From: Maribacter flavus
Lineage (GTDB): Bacteria > Bacteroidota > Bacteroidia > Flavobacteriales > Flavobacteriaceae
Length of the DNA: 64,000 nt
Reading direction: 5' to 3'
NCBI RefSeq assembly: GCF_008386635.1
Contig: NZ_VUOE01000001.1
Coordinates: 868,001 to 932,000 of the forward strand
Shown here: positions 1 through 9,095 of the stretch, piece after piece
How positions within the stretch are numbered: position 1 is the stretch's first letter
Layout: each line of letters begins with the position of its first letter
Position numbers and translations under genes: made by a program
The notes under the pieces: model-generated
What the model was told of the DNA's origin: nothing
What the model saw: the letters and a program-made list of their open reading frames with translations, nothing else
The model's database searches: none

Positions 1-917
1 AAGAGGATCGAAGGGAAAATGCGGAAAAGATATTCGATTATTATTACTCTATTCGGGAAACGGAACTACCTCTAACGGGCGGGTTCTATCAATTTAGAAA
101 ATCAGATGGTTCCGATGCGGAAAGGATCTGGATGGGCGACAATGCCTGGCTGCTGATCGCTTTGAACCAATATGCCACCAAATACGGATCTGGAAAATAT
201 GAATCACTTTCGCTTCAATTGGAAAACTGGATCCGTTCCCTACAAATGGAAAATGGGGCTTTGAGAGGAGGAACAAATTCGGATGGAACGGAGATACCCA
301 ATGTTACGGAAGGTATGATCACGGCCTTTCACGCCGTAAAGGGATACGACGCATTCCATAAAAACATGCTGGATTTCCTGAAAAAGAATCGGTGGGACGA
401 AGAGCTTGGACTGTTAATGGCCTGGCCTGAAAATCCAGAATATGCCTTTGCCCTGGACGTGCTTTCCCTAAGCAAACTTATTTTCAACGACCTCTCTGAC
501 GATGTGCTCTTCCAAGCCAACAAGTTCCTGAACAATCAAACAGCCACCATGAGCGGTGAAATGATTTCAGGCTATTGCTTCGACCAGGACAAGGATGTAA
601 TCTGGCTGGAAGGTTCCGCACAAATGGCAGTGGCCTTCAACAGTATCGCGCGGTTCGATATTTCGGAAAATATAATGGAAAACATTGAAAAAACGGTCAT
701 ACAGAGCTCCATGACCGATAACGCTCAAGGCATACCCTATACCGCCAACTTTGGCACTTCCTATGGAAGCAACGAACTTTGGAATCATACGGATATTACC
801 CCGGCGCTGTCCTCCACCCTCTGGTACTACTTCGCCAAAACCAATTTCAATCCTTTCGATACGGGAAAAAAGGACATGCTACCTACAGCCGACAAATTTT
901 GGGAATACGATTTTTAG
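1..917 (+). CDS. (alpha/alpha)-barrel-like protein, 5' end cut by window edge
   Basis: The reading frame is open from the first bases of the window to a TAG at 915-917, so the true start lies outside; about 304 residues are visible. The visible part is rich in aromatic-containing helical segments (GDNAWLLIALNQYA, DVIWLEGSAQMAVAFNS, LSSTLWYYFA) of the kind seen in six-hairpin glycosidase folds and related (alpha/alpha)-toroid proteins. The conserved-looking acidic and Trp residues (WMGDN, IWLEG) sit where such folds place substrate-contacting side chains. I do not recognise the exact family and give no substrate. It ends 62 bases before the next gene with no clear terminator. A polysaccharide-related role is a guess from fold resemblance only. 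Confidence 0.75.
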   Translation, partial: EDRRENAEKIFDYYYSIRETELPLTGGFYQFRKSDGSDAERIWMGDNAWLLIALNQYATKYGSGKYESLSLQLENWIRSLQMENGALRGGTNSDGTEIPNVTEGMITAFHAVKGYDAFHKNMLDFLKKNRWDEELGLLMAWPENPEYAFALDVLSLSKLIFNDLSDDVLFQANKFLNNQTATMSGEMISGYCFDQDKDVIWLEGSAQMAVAFNSIARFDISENIMENIEKTVIQSSMTDNAQGIPYTANFGTSYGSNELWNHTDITPALSSTLWYYFAKTNFNPFDTGKKDMLPTADKFWEYDF

Positions 918-979
918 TCGCAGTTTTAAAAAACCTTTAACGCATTTAAGAGTCCCTAAACACTATCTTTCAATTAAAA

Positions 980-1207
980 ATGAAAGATTCAGTCTACGTT
1001 TGGGTAGTGATTACCACATTGGCCTTGGTCACGGTCACCATAATGTCCGTAATGAACCTCCCCTTTAATTGGATATTTTATTGCACCGTGCTAGGCCAGG
1101 CCCTTATTGTCATCATGGTCTATAAAGTACTGACCGATAATTACAAGACGGACAAAACATTCAAGGATTTTTACGAGGACAATCCCATTGGGAACCGCGT
1201 TAATTAG
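980..1207 (+). CDS. small two-helix membrane protein
   Basis: A 75-residue protein with two hydrophobic stretches (about residues 7-25 and 31-48) and a charged C-terminus ending in Asn-Arg-Val-Asn. It has no motif I can name. Its stop overlaps by eight bases the 3' end of the convergent universal stress protein gene. It is judged real because the ATG start, two clean TM segments and charged tail look like a typical flavobacterial small inner-membrane protein and nothing better competes in this stretch. Function unknown. Confidence 0.6.
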   Translation: MKDSVYVWVVITTLALVTVTIMSVMNLPFNWIFYCTVLGQALIVIMVYKVLTDNYKTDKTFKDFYEDNPIGNRVN

Positions 1208-2105
1208 GTACGACTACGTTTTCCCTCTTACTGGATTCCTTTAAATGGGAGGTCATGCCCAGTTCCGGTATGACCAGTAGCGGTATTTGGGTGTGAAATG
1301 CCACTCTTTTTACTACGGGCTCACGTACCAATTGTTCCATGTAACTGTGTTGGTAGTTCAACATGGCCAGTAAGTGAATGTCCATTTCCCTGGAAAAGAC
1401 CTCCAAGGTCTTGGAAACGGAATTCAACTCGGATACGGTGTGTACGTAATGCTCCACTTCACCCAGGTACTTGCGCAACATTCCCAAATTGAACAATTGA
1501 AGCTCGGACAGGGTCTTGATTTCATATTGTACATGTACGATCCGAACGGTGGCATCAAAAATGCCGGCCAGTTCCACCAAAGGCCTTAGCTCGGATTTGG
1601 TATAAAATCGGGTGAAATCCGTCGCGAAAGCGATTTCGGTCGGTTTTTGAAATTCAAAGTTTTGCGGAATGGCCAATACGGGACAGTCCTTTACGGATTT
1701 GATGACACGTACCGTATTGCTGCCCATGAAAACCTCTTCCATTCCTGTTGCCCCCGTGGTTCCCATAATGACCAGTTCAATGTCATAGGCCGAAATACTT
1801 TCAATGATCTCATCCACCAACAAACTAAAGGAAGAAATGGTCTCAAAATGATGATGCTCGTTCACAAAGTCATTCTTGACCCGCGCCAATAGATCATCCA
1901 GGCCCTTTTGGGAATATTTGGCGGCACTGTTCGTTAGCATACTTTCCTCAAAGGAAGCCGCCATAAACCTGCTGCCGGCGATGGCTGGGGTATAGGTATT
2001 CAATAAATAGAAGGTACATTCCTGATCCCAGAACATGGAAATGGCATACTTGATGGCATTGCAGGAATTATCCGAAAAGTCCGTAGGGATTAAAATATTC
2101 TTCAT
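1200..2105 (-). CDS. universal stress protein, two Usp domains
   Basis: 301 residues, the length of a tandem UspA-type protein. Domain 1 starts at the N-terminus (MKNILIPTDFSDNS) and carries the nucleotide-binding signature G-x2-G-x9-G-S around GTTGATGMEEVFMGSN. Domain 2 (from about residue 150) is more diverged. Family knowledge: Usp proteins bind ATP or act as stress and redox-related regulators in the cytoplasm. It lies downstream of and co-oriented with the Fnr-type regulator but has its own promoter: a perfect TGAC-AATT-GTCA dyad at 2161-2172 with a -7-like element at 2130-2137. It is therefore probably induced by low oxygen, as a second usp gene next to hemN also appears to be. Confidence 0.93.
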   Translation of the reverse strand: MKNILIPTDFSDNSCNAIKYAISMFWDQECTFYLLNTYTPAIAGSRFMAASFEESMLTNSAAKYSQKGLDDLLARVKNDFVNEHHHFETISSFSLLVDEIIESISAYDIELVIMGTTGATGMEEVFMGSNTVRVIKSVKDCPVLAIPQNFEFQKPTEIAFATDFTRFYTKSELRPLVELAGIFDATVRIVHVQYEIKTLSELQLFNLGMLRKYLGEVEHYVHTVSELNSVSKTLEVFSREMDIHLLAMLNYQHSYMEQLVREPVVKRVAFHTQIPLLVIPELGMTSHLKESSKRENVVVPN

Positions 2106-2129
2106 CTAATTTCATCTTTGAATATGGGA

Positions 2130-2137
2130 TAAAATTA
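2130..2137 (-). promoter_or_regulatory. -7 promoter element of usp
   Basis: Read on the minus strand this is TAATTTTA, seven of eight matches to the Bacteroidota TAnnTTTG -7 element. Its centre is 33 bp from the centre of the Fnr-type dyad at 2161-2172. The start codon lies 24 bases further downstream. Confidence 0.6.
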
Positions 2138-2160
2138 GACCGAGCCTTACGAGGAAACTA

Positions 2161-2172
2161 TGACAATTGTCA
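2161..2172 (-). promoter_or_regulatory. Fnr-type operator upstream of usp
   Basis: TGACAATTGTCA is a perfect 12-bp palindrome of the CRP/FNR kind (TGAC-N4-GTCA) in the 86-bp gap between the regulator's stop and the usp start. It has the same form and spacing as the sites upstream of ccoI, ccoS and hemN. The site is seen directly; binding by the neighbouring regulator is inferred. Confidence 0.72.
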
Positions 2173-2191
2173 TCTTTGGGAAATAATCGAC

Positions 2192-2881
2192 TTAAAAACC
2201 TTCCACAAGGTTTTTTAGCGCCTTTTCATCCTTGATGCCGATTCTTTTCCCGGAAGTTTTTAGATACCCTTTTTTCTTAAATTCTGAAATGATTCGGATA
2301 CACGATTCAATGGCCGTACCTACCACATTGGAAATATCCTCCCTGGACAACACAAGTCTTAGATAGCCTTCCTCATCCTCTCCAAAATTATTTTTCAGGT
2401 ACAGGAAAGCTTCCGCCATTCGTTGTTTGACGTTTTTTTGGCTCATGTTCACGATAACGTCATCGGCCTCCTTCAGATCGTGGGCCATATGCCGTAATAC
2501 CTCAAGGGTAAAATTGGGATTGGTATGCAAACTGGAAACTATTCCTTCCTTGGGTATGAAACAAACCTCCATATCACTTACGGCAATGGCGCTCAAGTTT
2601 ACGTTTTCTTCCGCCACCACGGAGCGTTGTCCTATGACCTCCCCCTTGCTCGCAAGCTTAACGATCTGATCTTTACCGTTTTCACTTAATTTGGATAATT
2701 TGGATACCCCATCGCGTACGCAAAATACGCCATCCAACTTTTCACCCTCCTTAAAGAGGGCCTCTCCCTTTTTGATTGTTCGTGTAGTTTTTGAATCGGA
2801 CACCCTTTTTAATTCCTCCTTGGACATAGCGCGTAAGGAGTTAAATTGCCGTACGATACAATTTTCACATCTGCTTTCCAT
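2192..2881 (-). CDS. Crp/Fnr-family transcription regulator, Fnr-like
   Basis: 229 residues: N-terminal Cys pair (C5-x2-C8), cyclic-nucleotide-binding-fold effector domain (about 25-145), long dimer helix, and C-terminal winged helix. The recognition helix GTAIESCIRII aligns with that of E. coli FNR and keeps the Glu and Arg that read the TGA part of the half-site, which agrees with the TGAY/RTCA dyads found nearby. No cAMP-pocket signature is obvious. The early CxxC plus later cysteines make an iron-sulfur or redox-sensing role plausible, but the fourth cluster ligand cannot be assigned by eye. It is divergent from ccoI and shares one operator with it (2937-2948), which suggests positive autoregulation. 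Confidence 0.9.
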   Translation of the reverse strand: MESRCENCIVRQFNSLRAMSKEELKRVSDSKTTRTIKKGEALFKEGEKLDGVFCVRDGVSKLSKLSENGKDQIVKLASKGEVIGQRSVVAEENVNLSAIAVSDMEVCFIPKEGIVSSLHTNPNFTLEVLRHMAHDLKEADDVIVNMSQKNVKQRMAEAFLYLKNNFGEDEEGYLRLVLSREDISNVVGTAIESCIRIISEFKKKGYLKTSGKRIGIKDEKALKNLVEGF

Positions 2882-2905
2882 TTAACTAATATTTACCTGA
2901 CCCTA

Positions 2906-2913
2906 CAAAAATA
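2906..2913 (-). promoter_or_regulatory. -7 promoter element of the fnr-like gene
   Basis: On the minus strand this reads TATTTTTG, a full match to TAnnTTTG. Its centre is exactly 33 bp from the centre of the shared dyad at 2937-2948, on the side facing the regulator gene. The predicted start of transcription is roughly 20 bases before its ATG. Confidence 0.62.
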
Positions 2914-2936
2914 ACAGCTTGAATTTACGTAAAAAC

Positions 2937-2948
2937 TGACAAATATCA
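2937..2948. promoter_or_regulatory. shared Fnr-type operator between fnr-like gene and ccoI
   Basis: TGACAAATATCA is an imperfect CRP/FNR dyad (TGAC-N4-ATCA) in the 121-bp divergent region. Elements resembling TAnnTTTG lie 33 bp away, centre to centre, on both sides (2906-2913 on minus, 2972-2979 on plus). One bound dimer could therefore activate both genes. Confidence 0.7.
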
Positions 2949-2971
2949 TATTTGTAACCGCATTGATTTCC

Positions 2972-2979
2972 AACCTTTG
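2972..2979 (+). promoter_or_regulatory. -7 promoter element of ccoI
   Basis: AACCTTTG matches seven of eight positions of TAnnTTTG. Its centre lies 33 bp downstream of the shared Fnr-type dyad centre and the ccoI ATG follows 24 bases later. Confidence 0.55.
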
Positions 2980-3002
2980 CCCCAGGTATAAGCAAATGTA
3001 TT

Positions 3003-5399
3003 ATGGAAAAGCAACCCTGTTATCACTGTGGGGACGATTGCGACTCCGAGAGTATTCAGTACGATGAAAAGTGCTTCTGTTGCAACGGTTGCAAAACGGT
3101 CTACGAGATTTTTTCGGAAAACGATTTATCCTATTATTACGACTTGCAAACTTCGGCAGGTTCTACGCCTACAGCCATAGAAGGCAAGTACGATTTTTTG
3201 GAAACCGAGCGTATCGTGGAAAAATTAACGGAATTCAACGACGGCAACCTACAGATCGTAAATCTCTACATTCCTTTAATACATTGTAGTTCCTGTATCT
3301 GGGTATTGGAAAACCTGAACAAGCTCAACCCGTTCATCTCCTCCTCCCAAGTAAACTTTTCCAAGAAAACGGTACGGATTTCCTATAACAGCCAAAAAAC
3401 CTCTTTAAAGGACGTGGTGGTGCTACTGGCCAGAATTGGTTACGAACCCTATATATCCTTGGAGGATATTGATGGAAAAGAAAAAAAGGTAGACCGAAGC
3501 CTTATTTATAAGTTGGGCGTCGCCGGATTTGTTTTTGGTAACGTGATGTTCCTTTCCTTTCCGGATTATTTTGATCTGAGCTCCAGCAAAACTTCCGGTG
3601 GCGAATTTTGGTTGAACCAATATGAAGTGGTTTTTAGATGGCTGATGTTCGCCTTTTCACTTCCCGTCGTTTTTTATGCAGGTGCGGACTACTTTGTTTC
3701 GGCCTATAAAGGCCTTCGTTCCAAAATCCTGAACATTGACGTTCCCATTTCCTTGGGTATTTTGGTACTTTTTGTACGAAGTACCTTGGAAATTATGTTC
3801 GATTGGGGAAGCGGCTTTTTTGACTCCCTTACAGGTTTGGTCTTCTTCCTGCTTCTAGGGAAGTTCTTCCAACAAAAAACCTATTCCTTTCTCTCTTTTG
3901 AACGGGACTATAAATCGTATTTCCCTATCGCGGTCACCAAAATTAATGATGATGGTACCGAGGAAAGTACCCAAGTGCACGAAATCAAACAGGGCGACCT
4001 GCTATTGATCAGAAACGGGGAACTGATTCCGGTAGACGGACTCCTATATAAAGGCAAAGCACAGATTGATTACAGTTTTGTAACGGGGGAATCGGTCCCT
4101 GTGGAGCGGGAATTTGGCGACAAAGTTTTCGCCGGAGGGAGGCAAATGAACGGCCCCATTGAAGTGGAGGCCTTAAAATCGGTTTCCCAAAGTTACCTCA
4201 CCCAGCTTTGGAGCAATTCGGTCTTTAAAACGGACAAATCCACCCGATTCCAAAACATCACCGATAGCATTGGAAAACGCTTTACCATTGGGGTATTGAC
4301 CATTGCTTTTTTGGCCACAGCCTACTGGTTGTTTTTTGACCCGTCCTTGGCAATGAACGTTTTTACGGCGGTGTTGATCATCGCATGCCCGTGCGCCATA
4401 GCCTTGGCCTCGCCTTTCACCCTGGGCAATATGCTCCGCATCTTTGGTCAGAAGAAATTTTACTTGAGGGATACCGGTGCCATTGAGCAATTGGCACAGA
4501 TAGATACCGCTATTTTTGATAAGACCGGGACCATTACTACTTCCAAACAAAGTACGGCCACCTATCAAGGCATGCCGTTGACAAAGGAAGAGGAATCCCT
4601 TCTAAAAAATACCTTGAGGGCCTCCAACCACCCGTTAAGCAGGACCTTGTACGATATTTTATCGGACCATAACATTTACACGTTGGACGATTACGAGGAA
4701 CATCTTGGCAAAGGCCTGGAAGGAAGTAAGGGCGACAGACATATAAAAATAGGCTCCTCTGAATTTGTGGGCAGGGAAGAGGTTTCGGACAATTTGAACA
4801 CGGCGGTGCACGTAGCGAGCAACAATGCGTACAAGGGCAAATACGTGTTTCACAATCAATACAGGGAAGGTGTTTCCGAAGTCTTTGAACAAATGTCGGA
4901 ACAACTACAATTGGCCATTCTTTCCGGGGATAACGAGGGCGAAAAACGCAACTTGGAAAAACTGTTGCCCAAATTGACTCCGTTGTATTTCAACCAAAAA
5001 CCGGAGGACAAACTGGCCTTTATCACTTCCTTACAGGAACAGGGCAAAAAAGTCCTTATGGTAGGTGACGGATTGAACGATGCCGGTGCCCTCGCCCAAG
5101 CGGAAGTGGGTATTGCCATATCGGAAAACATTAATGTATTCTCCCCCGCCTGTGATGGTATTATGGATGCATCAAAATTCCAGCAATTGTACCAATACAT
5201 CATCGCCTCCAAAAAGGCCATGAAAATCATAAAGCTCAGTTTTTTATTGTCGCTCCTTTACAATGTAGTGGGACTCTATTTTGCGGTTACCGGGCAACTG
5301 GAACCCGTTATCGCGGCCATTTTAATGCCCTTGAGTTCCATTAGCGTGGTTGGGTTTACAACGCTAATGACCAACCTTTTGGGCAAAAAATTAAAGTAA
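3003..5399 (+). CDS. ccoI: copper-transporting P-type ATPase CcoI
   Basis: 798-residue P1B-type ATPase. In order: a Cys-rich N-terminal metal-binding region (C6-x2-C9 and a C-x-C-C-x2-C cluster near residue 25), a heavy-metal-associated domain with C95-S-S-C98, membrane helices, actuator domain with TGES, the intramembrane C462-P-C464 copper motif, the phosphorylation site D506-KTGT, the HP motif of the nucleotide domain, and GDGLND near 688. The extra N-terminal Cys domain and the neighbouring cco genes make it the copper supplier for cbb3 oxidase, not a detoxification CopA. It exports Cu(I) across the inner membrane for CuB assembly. It is probably Fnr-activated. ccoS follows after 93 bases with its own promoter. 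Confidence 0.95.
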   Translation: MEKQPCYHCGDDCDSESIQYDEKCFCCNGCKTVYEIFSENDLSYYYDLQTSAGSTPTAIEGKYDFLETERIVEKLTEFNDGNLQIVNLYIPLIHCSSCIWVLENLNKLNPFISSSQVNFSKKTVRISYNSQKTSLKDVVVLLARIGYEPYISLEDIDGKEKKVDRSLIYKLGVAGFVFGNVMFLSFPDYFDLSSSKTSGGEFWLNQYEVVFRWLMFAFSLPVVFYAGADYFVSAYKGLRSKILNIDVPISLGILVLFVRSTLEIMFDWGSGFFDSLTGLVFFLLLGKFFQQKTYSFLSFERDYKSYFPIAVTKINDDGTEESTQVHEIKQGDLLLIRNGELIPVDGLLYKGKAQIDYSFVTGESVPVEREFGDKVFAGGRQMNGPIEVEALKSVSQSYLTQLWSNSVFKTDKSTRFQNITDSIGKRFTIGVLTIAFLATAYWLFFDPSLAMNVFTAVLIIACPCAIALASPFTLGNMLRIFGQKKFYLRDTGAIEQLAQIDTAIFDKTGTITTSKQSTATYQGMPLTKEEESLLKNTLRASNHPLSRTLYDILSDHNIYTLDDYEEHLGKGLEGSKGDRHIKIGSSEFVGREEVSDNLNTAVHVASNNAYKGKYVFHNQYREGVSEVFEQMSEQLQLAILSGDNEGEKRNLEKLLPKLTPLYFNQKPEDKLAFITSLQEQGKKVLMVGDGLNDAGALAQAEVGIAISENINVFSPACDGIMDASKFQQLYQYIIASKKAMKIIKLSFLLSLLYNVVGLYFAVTGQLEPVIAAILMPLSSISVVGFTTLMTNLLGKKLK

Positions 5400-5430
5400 A
5401 AAACAAGGTATAGAATAAAATATTTAAAAC

Positions 5431-5442
5431 TGATAAATGTCA
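5431..5442 (+). promoter_or_regulatory. Fnr-type operator upstream of ccoS
   Basis: TGATAAATGTCA, a TGAT-N4-GTCA dyad in the ccoI-ccoS gap. The flanking bases (CTGA-Y-AAAT-R-TCATATTT) are nearly identical to the shared site at 2937-2948, which suggests they diverged from a common promoter arrangement. Its centre is 33 bp from the -7 element at 5466-5473. Confidence 0.7.
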
Positions 5443-5465
5443 TATTTAAACGGAAGCAACAACGG

Positions 5466-5473
5466 TAATTTTA
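5466..5473 (+). promoter_or_regulatory. -7 promoter element of the ccoS-NO-Q-P operon
   Basis: TAATTTTA, seven of eight matches to TAnnTTTG and the same variant as at the usp promoter. It is centred 33 bp downstream of the dyad centre at 5436.5 and 19 bases before the ccoS ATG. Confidence 0.6.
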
Positions 5474-5492
5474 CCCCGAAATTCAGGTAGGT

Positions 5493-5696
5493 ATGAGTGT
5501 AATATATGTGTTATTGGCCATTAGTATCATCGTAGCCATTGTCTTTTTTGCAGCGTTCATTTTCTCGGTAAAAAATGGGCAATATGACGATTCCTATACG
5601 CCATCCGTCCGGATGCTCTTTGAGGACGAATTGGTAAAACAGAAAAAGAGTTTACAAAAATCCAATATGGATACATCAATAGAATCAAATAACTAA
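5493..5696 (+). CDS. ccoS: cbb3 oxidase maturation protein CcoS
   Basis: 67 residues with one N-terminal transmembrane helix (about 3-26) followed by the hallmark short hydrophilic tail containing KNGQYDD. This is the size and shape of the CcoS family, which is needed for cofactor insertion into cbb3 oxidase. It is the first gene of the oxidase operon, and the ATG of ccoNO begins six bases after its stop. Confidence 0.9.
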   Translation: MSVIYVLLAISIIVAIVFFAAFIFSVKNGQYDDSYTPSVRMLFEDELVKQKKSLQKSNMDTSIESNN

Positions 5697-5702
5697 TCAA
5701 CT

Positions 5703-7904
5703 ATGGAAGTACAGCAGTTTTATTACGATAACAAAATCGTAAAAAAGTTCATCTATGCCACAATGCTTTGGGGTATTGTTGGTATGTCCGTTGGCCTATT
5801 ATTGGCCTTTATGTTCTTGTTCCCGAATGTTACGGACGGAATTTCTTGGCTCAGTTTTGGCCGTTTAAGACCCTTGCACACCAACGCGGTCATTTTTGCC
5901 TTTGTAGGTAATGCCATTTTTGCCGGTGTGTATTATTCGACACAGCGCCTCCTTAAGGCACGAATGTTCAGTGATGTGCTGAGCAACATCAATTTTTGGG
6001 GCTGGCAATTGATCATTGTGGCCGCAGCCATTACGTTGCCATTGGGAATTACCACATCTAAGGAATATGCGGAATTGGAGTGGCCCATCGATATTGCCAT
6101 TGCCCTTGTGTGGGTAGCCTTTGGGGTCAATCTGATCGGAACCATGATCAAAAGAAGACAACGCCATTTATATGTTGCCATTTGGTTCTACTTGGCGACT
6201 TTTGTAACGGTTGCCGTACTTCATATCTTCAATAGTTTGGAGTTACCGGTAAGTGCCTTGAAGAGCTACTCCGTATATGCCGGGGTACAGGATGCCTTGG
6301 TACAATGGTGGTATGGCCACAACGCGGTTGCCTTCTTCTTGACAACCCCATTCTTGGGATTGATGTACTATTTTGTTCCTAAAGCGGCGAACAGGCCTGT
6401 ATATTCCTATAGACTTTCCATAGTTCACTTTTGGTCCTTGATATTCATTTATATCTGGGCAGGACCTCACCACTTGCTATACTCCGCATTGCCGGATTGG
6501 GCCCAAAACCTTGGTGTTGCCTTTTCGGTCATGTTGATCGCTCCTTCCTGGGGCGGTATGATCAACGGCCTTTTGACCTTGAGGGGTGCTTGGGACAAGG
6601 TTCGTACGGACCCAACACTTAAATTTATGGTAGTTGCGATTACAGGGTACGGGATGGCCACTTTTGAAGGTCCAATGCTTTCCTTAAAGAACGTAAACGC
6701 CATAGCCCATTTTAGCGACTGGATCATTGCCCACGTACATGTAGGTGCCTTGGCTTGGAACGGTTTCTTGACCTTTGGTATGATCTATTGGTTGGTTCCC
6801 AAAATGTTCAAGACCCGTTTGGCTTCGGTAGGAATGGCAAACTTCCACTTCTGGATTGGGACCCTAGGTATCATATTATATGCGCTGCCCATGTATGTAG
6901 CCGGTTTCACCCAGGCCTTGATGTGGAAAGATTTTAATCCGGATGGAACCTTGGTCTACGGTAACTTCTTGGAAACCGTAAACGAGATCATCCCAATGTA
7001 TTGGATGCGTGCTATTGGGGGTAGTCTTTACATTGTAGGTGCCATAGTTATGGTGTACAATATCGTTGTTACCATCAAATCCGGTCAAAAAGTGGAGGAT
7101 GAGTTGGCCGAAGCCGCTGCCCTTACCCGGGTATCCAAAAACAGGACCGCAGGGGAAACCTTCCACACATGGTTGGAGCGTAAACCCATCCAATTGACCA
7201 TTTTGGCTACCGTAGCCATTCTGATAGGTGGTATTGTACAAATTGTACCAACCATCATGGTGAAGTCCAATATTCCTACCATCACCAGTGTCAAACCTTA
7301 TACACCGTTAGAATTGGAAGGAAGGGACCTATATATACGCGAAGGTTGTGTAGGATGCCATTCCCAAATGATCAGGCCATTTAGAAGTGAGGTAGAACGC
7401 TATGGGGAATATGCCAAGGCCGGTGAGTTCGTATACGACCACCCATTCCTTTGGGGAAGTAAGAGAACGGGTCCTGATTTGCTACGGGTTGGTGGAAAGT
7501 ATTCGGATAACTGGCACTTAAACCACATGTACGATCCACAAACGACCTCCTCCGGTTCCATAATGCCCTCCTACTCCTGGTTGGTACGCAACAGACATGA
7601 CAGAAGTGGGGTTCAGGACAAAATGGAGGCCATGGTTACCTTGGGAGTACCTTATACCGATGAGGATATTGCCAATGCCGAAGCCAGTATGAGCGAACAG
7701 GCCATACAAATTGAGAAGAACCTCTATAGCGACCCGGATTTTGCATCGACCTACGAGGCCGATAAAAAATACGCCGCTGAAAACGGGGAGGAATTCATTG
7801 AAATGCGCGACAGGGAAATTGTGGCCATGATCGCCTACCTACAACGATTGGGTACGGATATAAAAATTAAGGAAACCAACGAATTAATCTCAGAAAATAA
7901 ATAG
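5703..7904 (+). CDS. ccoNO: cbb3-type cytochrome c oxidase, fused CcoN-CcoO subunit
   Basis: 733 residues joining two subunits that are separate in Proteobacteria. Residues 1 to about 480 are CcoN, a polytopic haem-copper oxidase subunit I with the expected His motifs ([29 protein letters not shown]). After a hydrophilic linker and one more TM helix (about 500-520) comes CcoO with a single c-type haem site C549-x2-C552-H553, and a downstream Met-containing region as probable axial ligand. Together they form the oxygen-reducing core and first electron-entry cytochrome in the inner membrane. N-O fusion is common in Bacteroidota. It is co-transcribed with ccoS, ccoQ and ccoP. Confidence 0.95.
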   Translation: MEVQQFYYDNKIVKKFIYATMLWGIVGMSVGLLLAFMFLFPNVTDGISWLSFGRLRPLHTNAVIFAFVGNAIFAGVYYSTQRLLKARMFSDVLSNINFWGWQLIIVAAAITLPLGITTSKEYAELEWPIDIAIALVWVAFGVNLIGTMIKRRQRHLYVAIWFYLATFVTVAVLHIFNSLELPVSALKSYSVYAGVQDALVQWWYGHNAVAFFLTTPFLGLMYYFVPKAANRPVYSYRLSIVHFWSLIFIYIWAGPHHLLYSALPDWAQNLGVAFSVMLIAPSWGGMINGLLTLRGAWDKVRTDPTLKFMVVAITGYGMATFEGPMLSLKNVNAIAHFSDWIIAHVHVGALAWNGFLTFGMIYWLVPKMFKTRLASVGMANFHFWIGTLGIILYALPMYVAGFTQALMWKDFNPDGTLVYGNFLETVNEIIPMYWMRAIGGSLYIVGAIVMVYNIVVTIKSGQKVEDELAEAAALTRVSKNRTAGETFHTWLERKPIQLTILATVAILIGGIVQIVPTIMVKSNIPTITSVKPYTPLELEGRDLYIREGCVGCHSQMIRPFRSEVERYGEYAKAGEFVYDHPFLWGSKRTGPDLLRVGGKYSDNWHLNHMYDPQTTSSGSIMPSYSWLVRNRHDRSGVQDKMEAMVTLGVPYTDEDIANAEASMSEQAIQIEKNLYSDPDFASTYEADKKYAAENGEEFIEMRDREIVAMIAYLQRLGTDIKIKETNELISENK

Positions 7905-7906
7905 CC

Positions 7907-8098
7907 ATGCTAAAGTTTGTAAAAGGATATATGGAAAACATTGAGGGGGTGGCCACCTACCCAATGATTTCACTGATGATTTTCTTCGTCTTCTTCGTCG
8001 TTCTCTTCTGGTGGGTCTTTACCGCATCCAAGGAGTATGTCAAAGAGGTGAGCGACATCCCACTAGACAATAACAACCAACAAAACATTGAATTATGA
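7907..8098 (+). CDS. ccoQ: cbb3 oxidase small subunit CcoQ
   Basis: 63 residues with one transmembrane helix rich in Phe, Val and Trp (about 18-38) and a polar tail. Size, topology and position between ccoNO and ccoP fit CcoQ/FixQ, which stabilises the oxidase. It begins two bases after the ccoNO stop, and its stop overlaps the ccoP start by four bases (ATGA), indicating translational coupling. Confidence 0.85.
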   Translation: MLKFVKGYMENIEGVATYPMISLMIFFVFFVVLFWWVFTASKEYVKEVSDIPLDNNNQQNIEL

Positions 8099-9078
8099 AG
8101 AACCTAGGACCTTGGTGGATCAGACTTCCACTACTATTTTTTATCATATTTGGATTGACGGAGTTTTTTATAGACTCGGGGGATAAGCCAGCCTTTCTGG
8201 ACCAACCCATAGTCGCACTATTTCTAGGCTTTATAATCCTTTTGCTTGTGGGCATAGAGCTTATCCTGGCCTCCATTGAGAACGTCATGTTCCAGACACT
8301 ATCGGAAGAAGCAAAGGAACGCTACTTGGCTTCCAAGGAACAAGGCTTTGAATGGGCCTGGGGCAAAAGAATGTACCAGAAGCTTTTGGGCTCCAAACCT
8401 ATCGAGGCCGAAGGTGAAATCATCCTGGACCACAACTATGATGGCATTCGCGAGCTTGATAACAAGCTTCCACCCTGGTGGGTATACATGTTCTACGCCA
8501 CCATCATTTTTGGGGTAGTGTATTTGGTGCGGTTCCACATTTTCAATGATTATGATCAGGATACCGAATATCTAACGGAAATGACCTTGGCCGAAGCCGA
8601 AATAGAAGAATACAAGAAAAACGCCAAGGACCTAGTAGATGTCAATACCGTGGAACTATTGACCGATGCATCCGATATTGCCGCGGGTAAGGCCGTTTTT
8701 GAAACGAATTGTGTGGCCTGTCATATGGCTGACGGTGGTGGGGGAATTGGTCCTAACCTGACCGATCAAAACTGGATATTGGGTGGCGATATTAAATCGG
8801 TTTTCAACACCATTTCAGAAGGTGGAAGGGACGGTAAAGGTATGATTGCCTGGAAACAGAGCCTAAAACCTGTGGAGATGGCGCAAGTTGCCAGCTATGT
8901 ACTTAACTTTCAAGGAACCACACCAGCCAACCCAAAAGCTCCGGAAGGTGATATTATCGTAAACCCGCATATGGATGTGGAGGGAGCGCCCGCCGTGGAT
9001 TCGGCCATGATTGAAGTTGAAGTCGACACCTTAGAATTCATTAAAACCATTGACGAAGAGGGTACCGTAATTGAATAA
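8095..9078 (+). CDS. ccoP: cbb3 oxidase cytochrome c subunit CcoP, single-haem form
   Basis: 327 residues. Two N-terminal helices (about 9-27 and 37-57), a conserved cytoplasmic stretch leading into another TM helix (LPPWWVYMFYATIIFGVVY), then a periplasmic cytochrome c domain with one haem site C206-x2-C209-H210 and a later MIAWKQSLKP Met region. Proteobacterial CcoP carries two haems c; only one CxxCH is present here. The last 50 residues form an acidic tail. It passes electrons from the cytochrome c pool to CcoO. It is the last gene of the tight oxidase run; a 132-bp gap with a hairpin precedes ccoG. Confidence 0.93.
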   Translation: MKNLGPWWIRLPLLFFIIFGLTEFFIDSGDKPAFLDQPIVALFLGFIILLLVGIELILASIENVMFQTLSEEAKERYLASKEQGFEWAWGKRMYQKLLGSKPIEAEGEIILDHNYDGIRELDNKLPPWWVYMFYATIIFGVVYLVRFHIFNDYDQDTEYLTEMTLAEAEIEEYKKNAKDLVDVNTVELLTDASDIAAGKAVFETNCVACHMADGGGGIGPNLTDQNWILGGDIKSVFNTISEGGRDGKGMIAWKQSLKPVEMAQVASYVLNFQGTTPANPKAPEGDIIVNPHMDVEGAPAVDSAMIEVEVDTLEFIKTIDEEGTVIE

Positions 9079-9095
9079 CGAGATCCTTTTGGATT

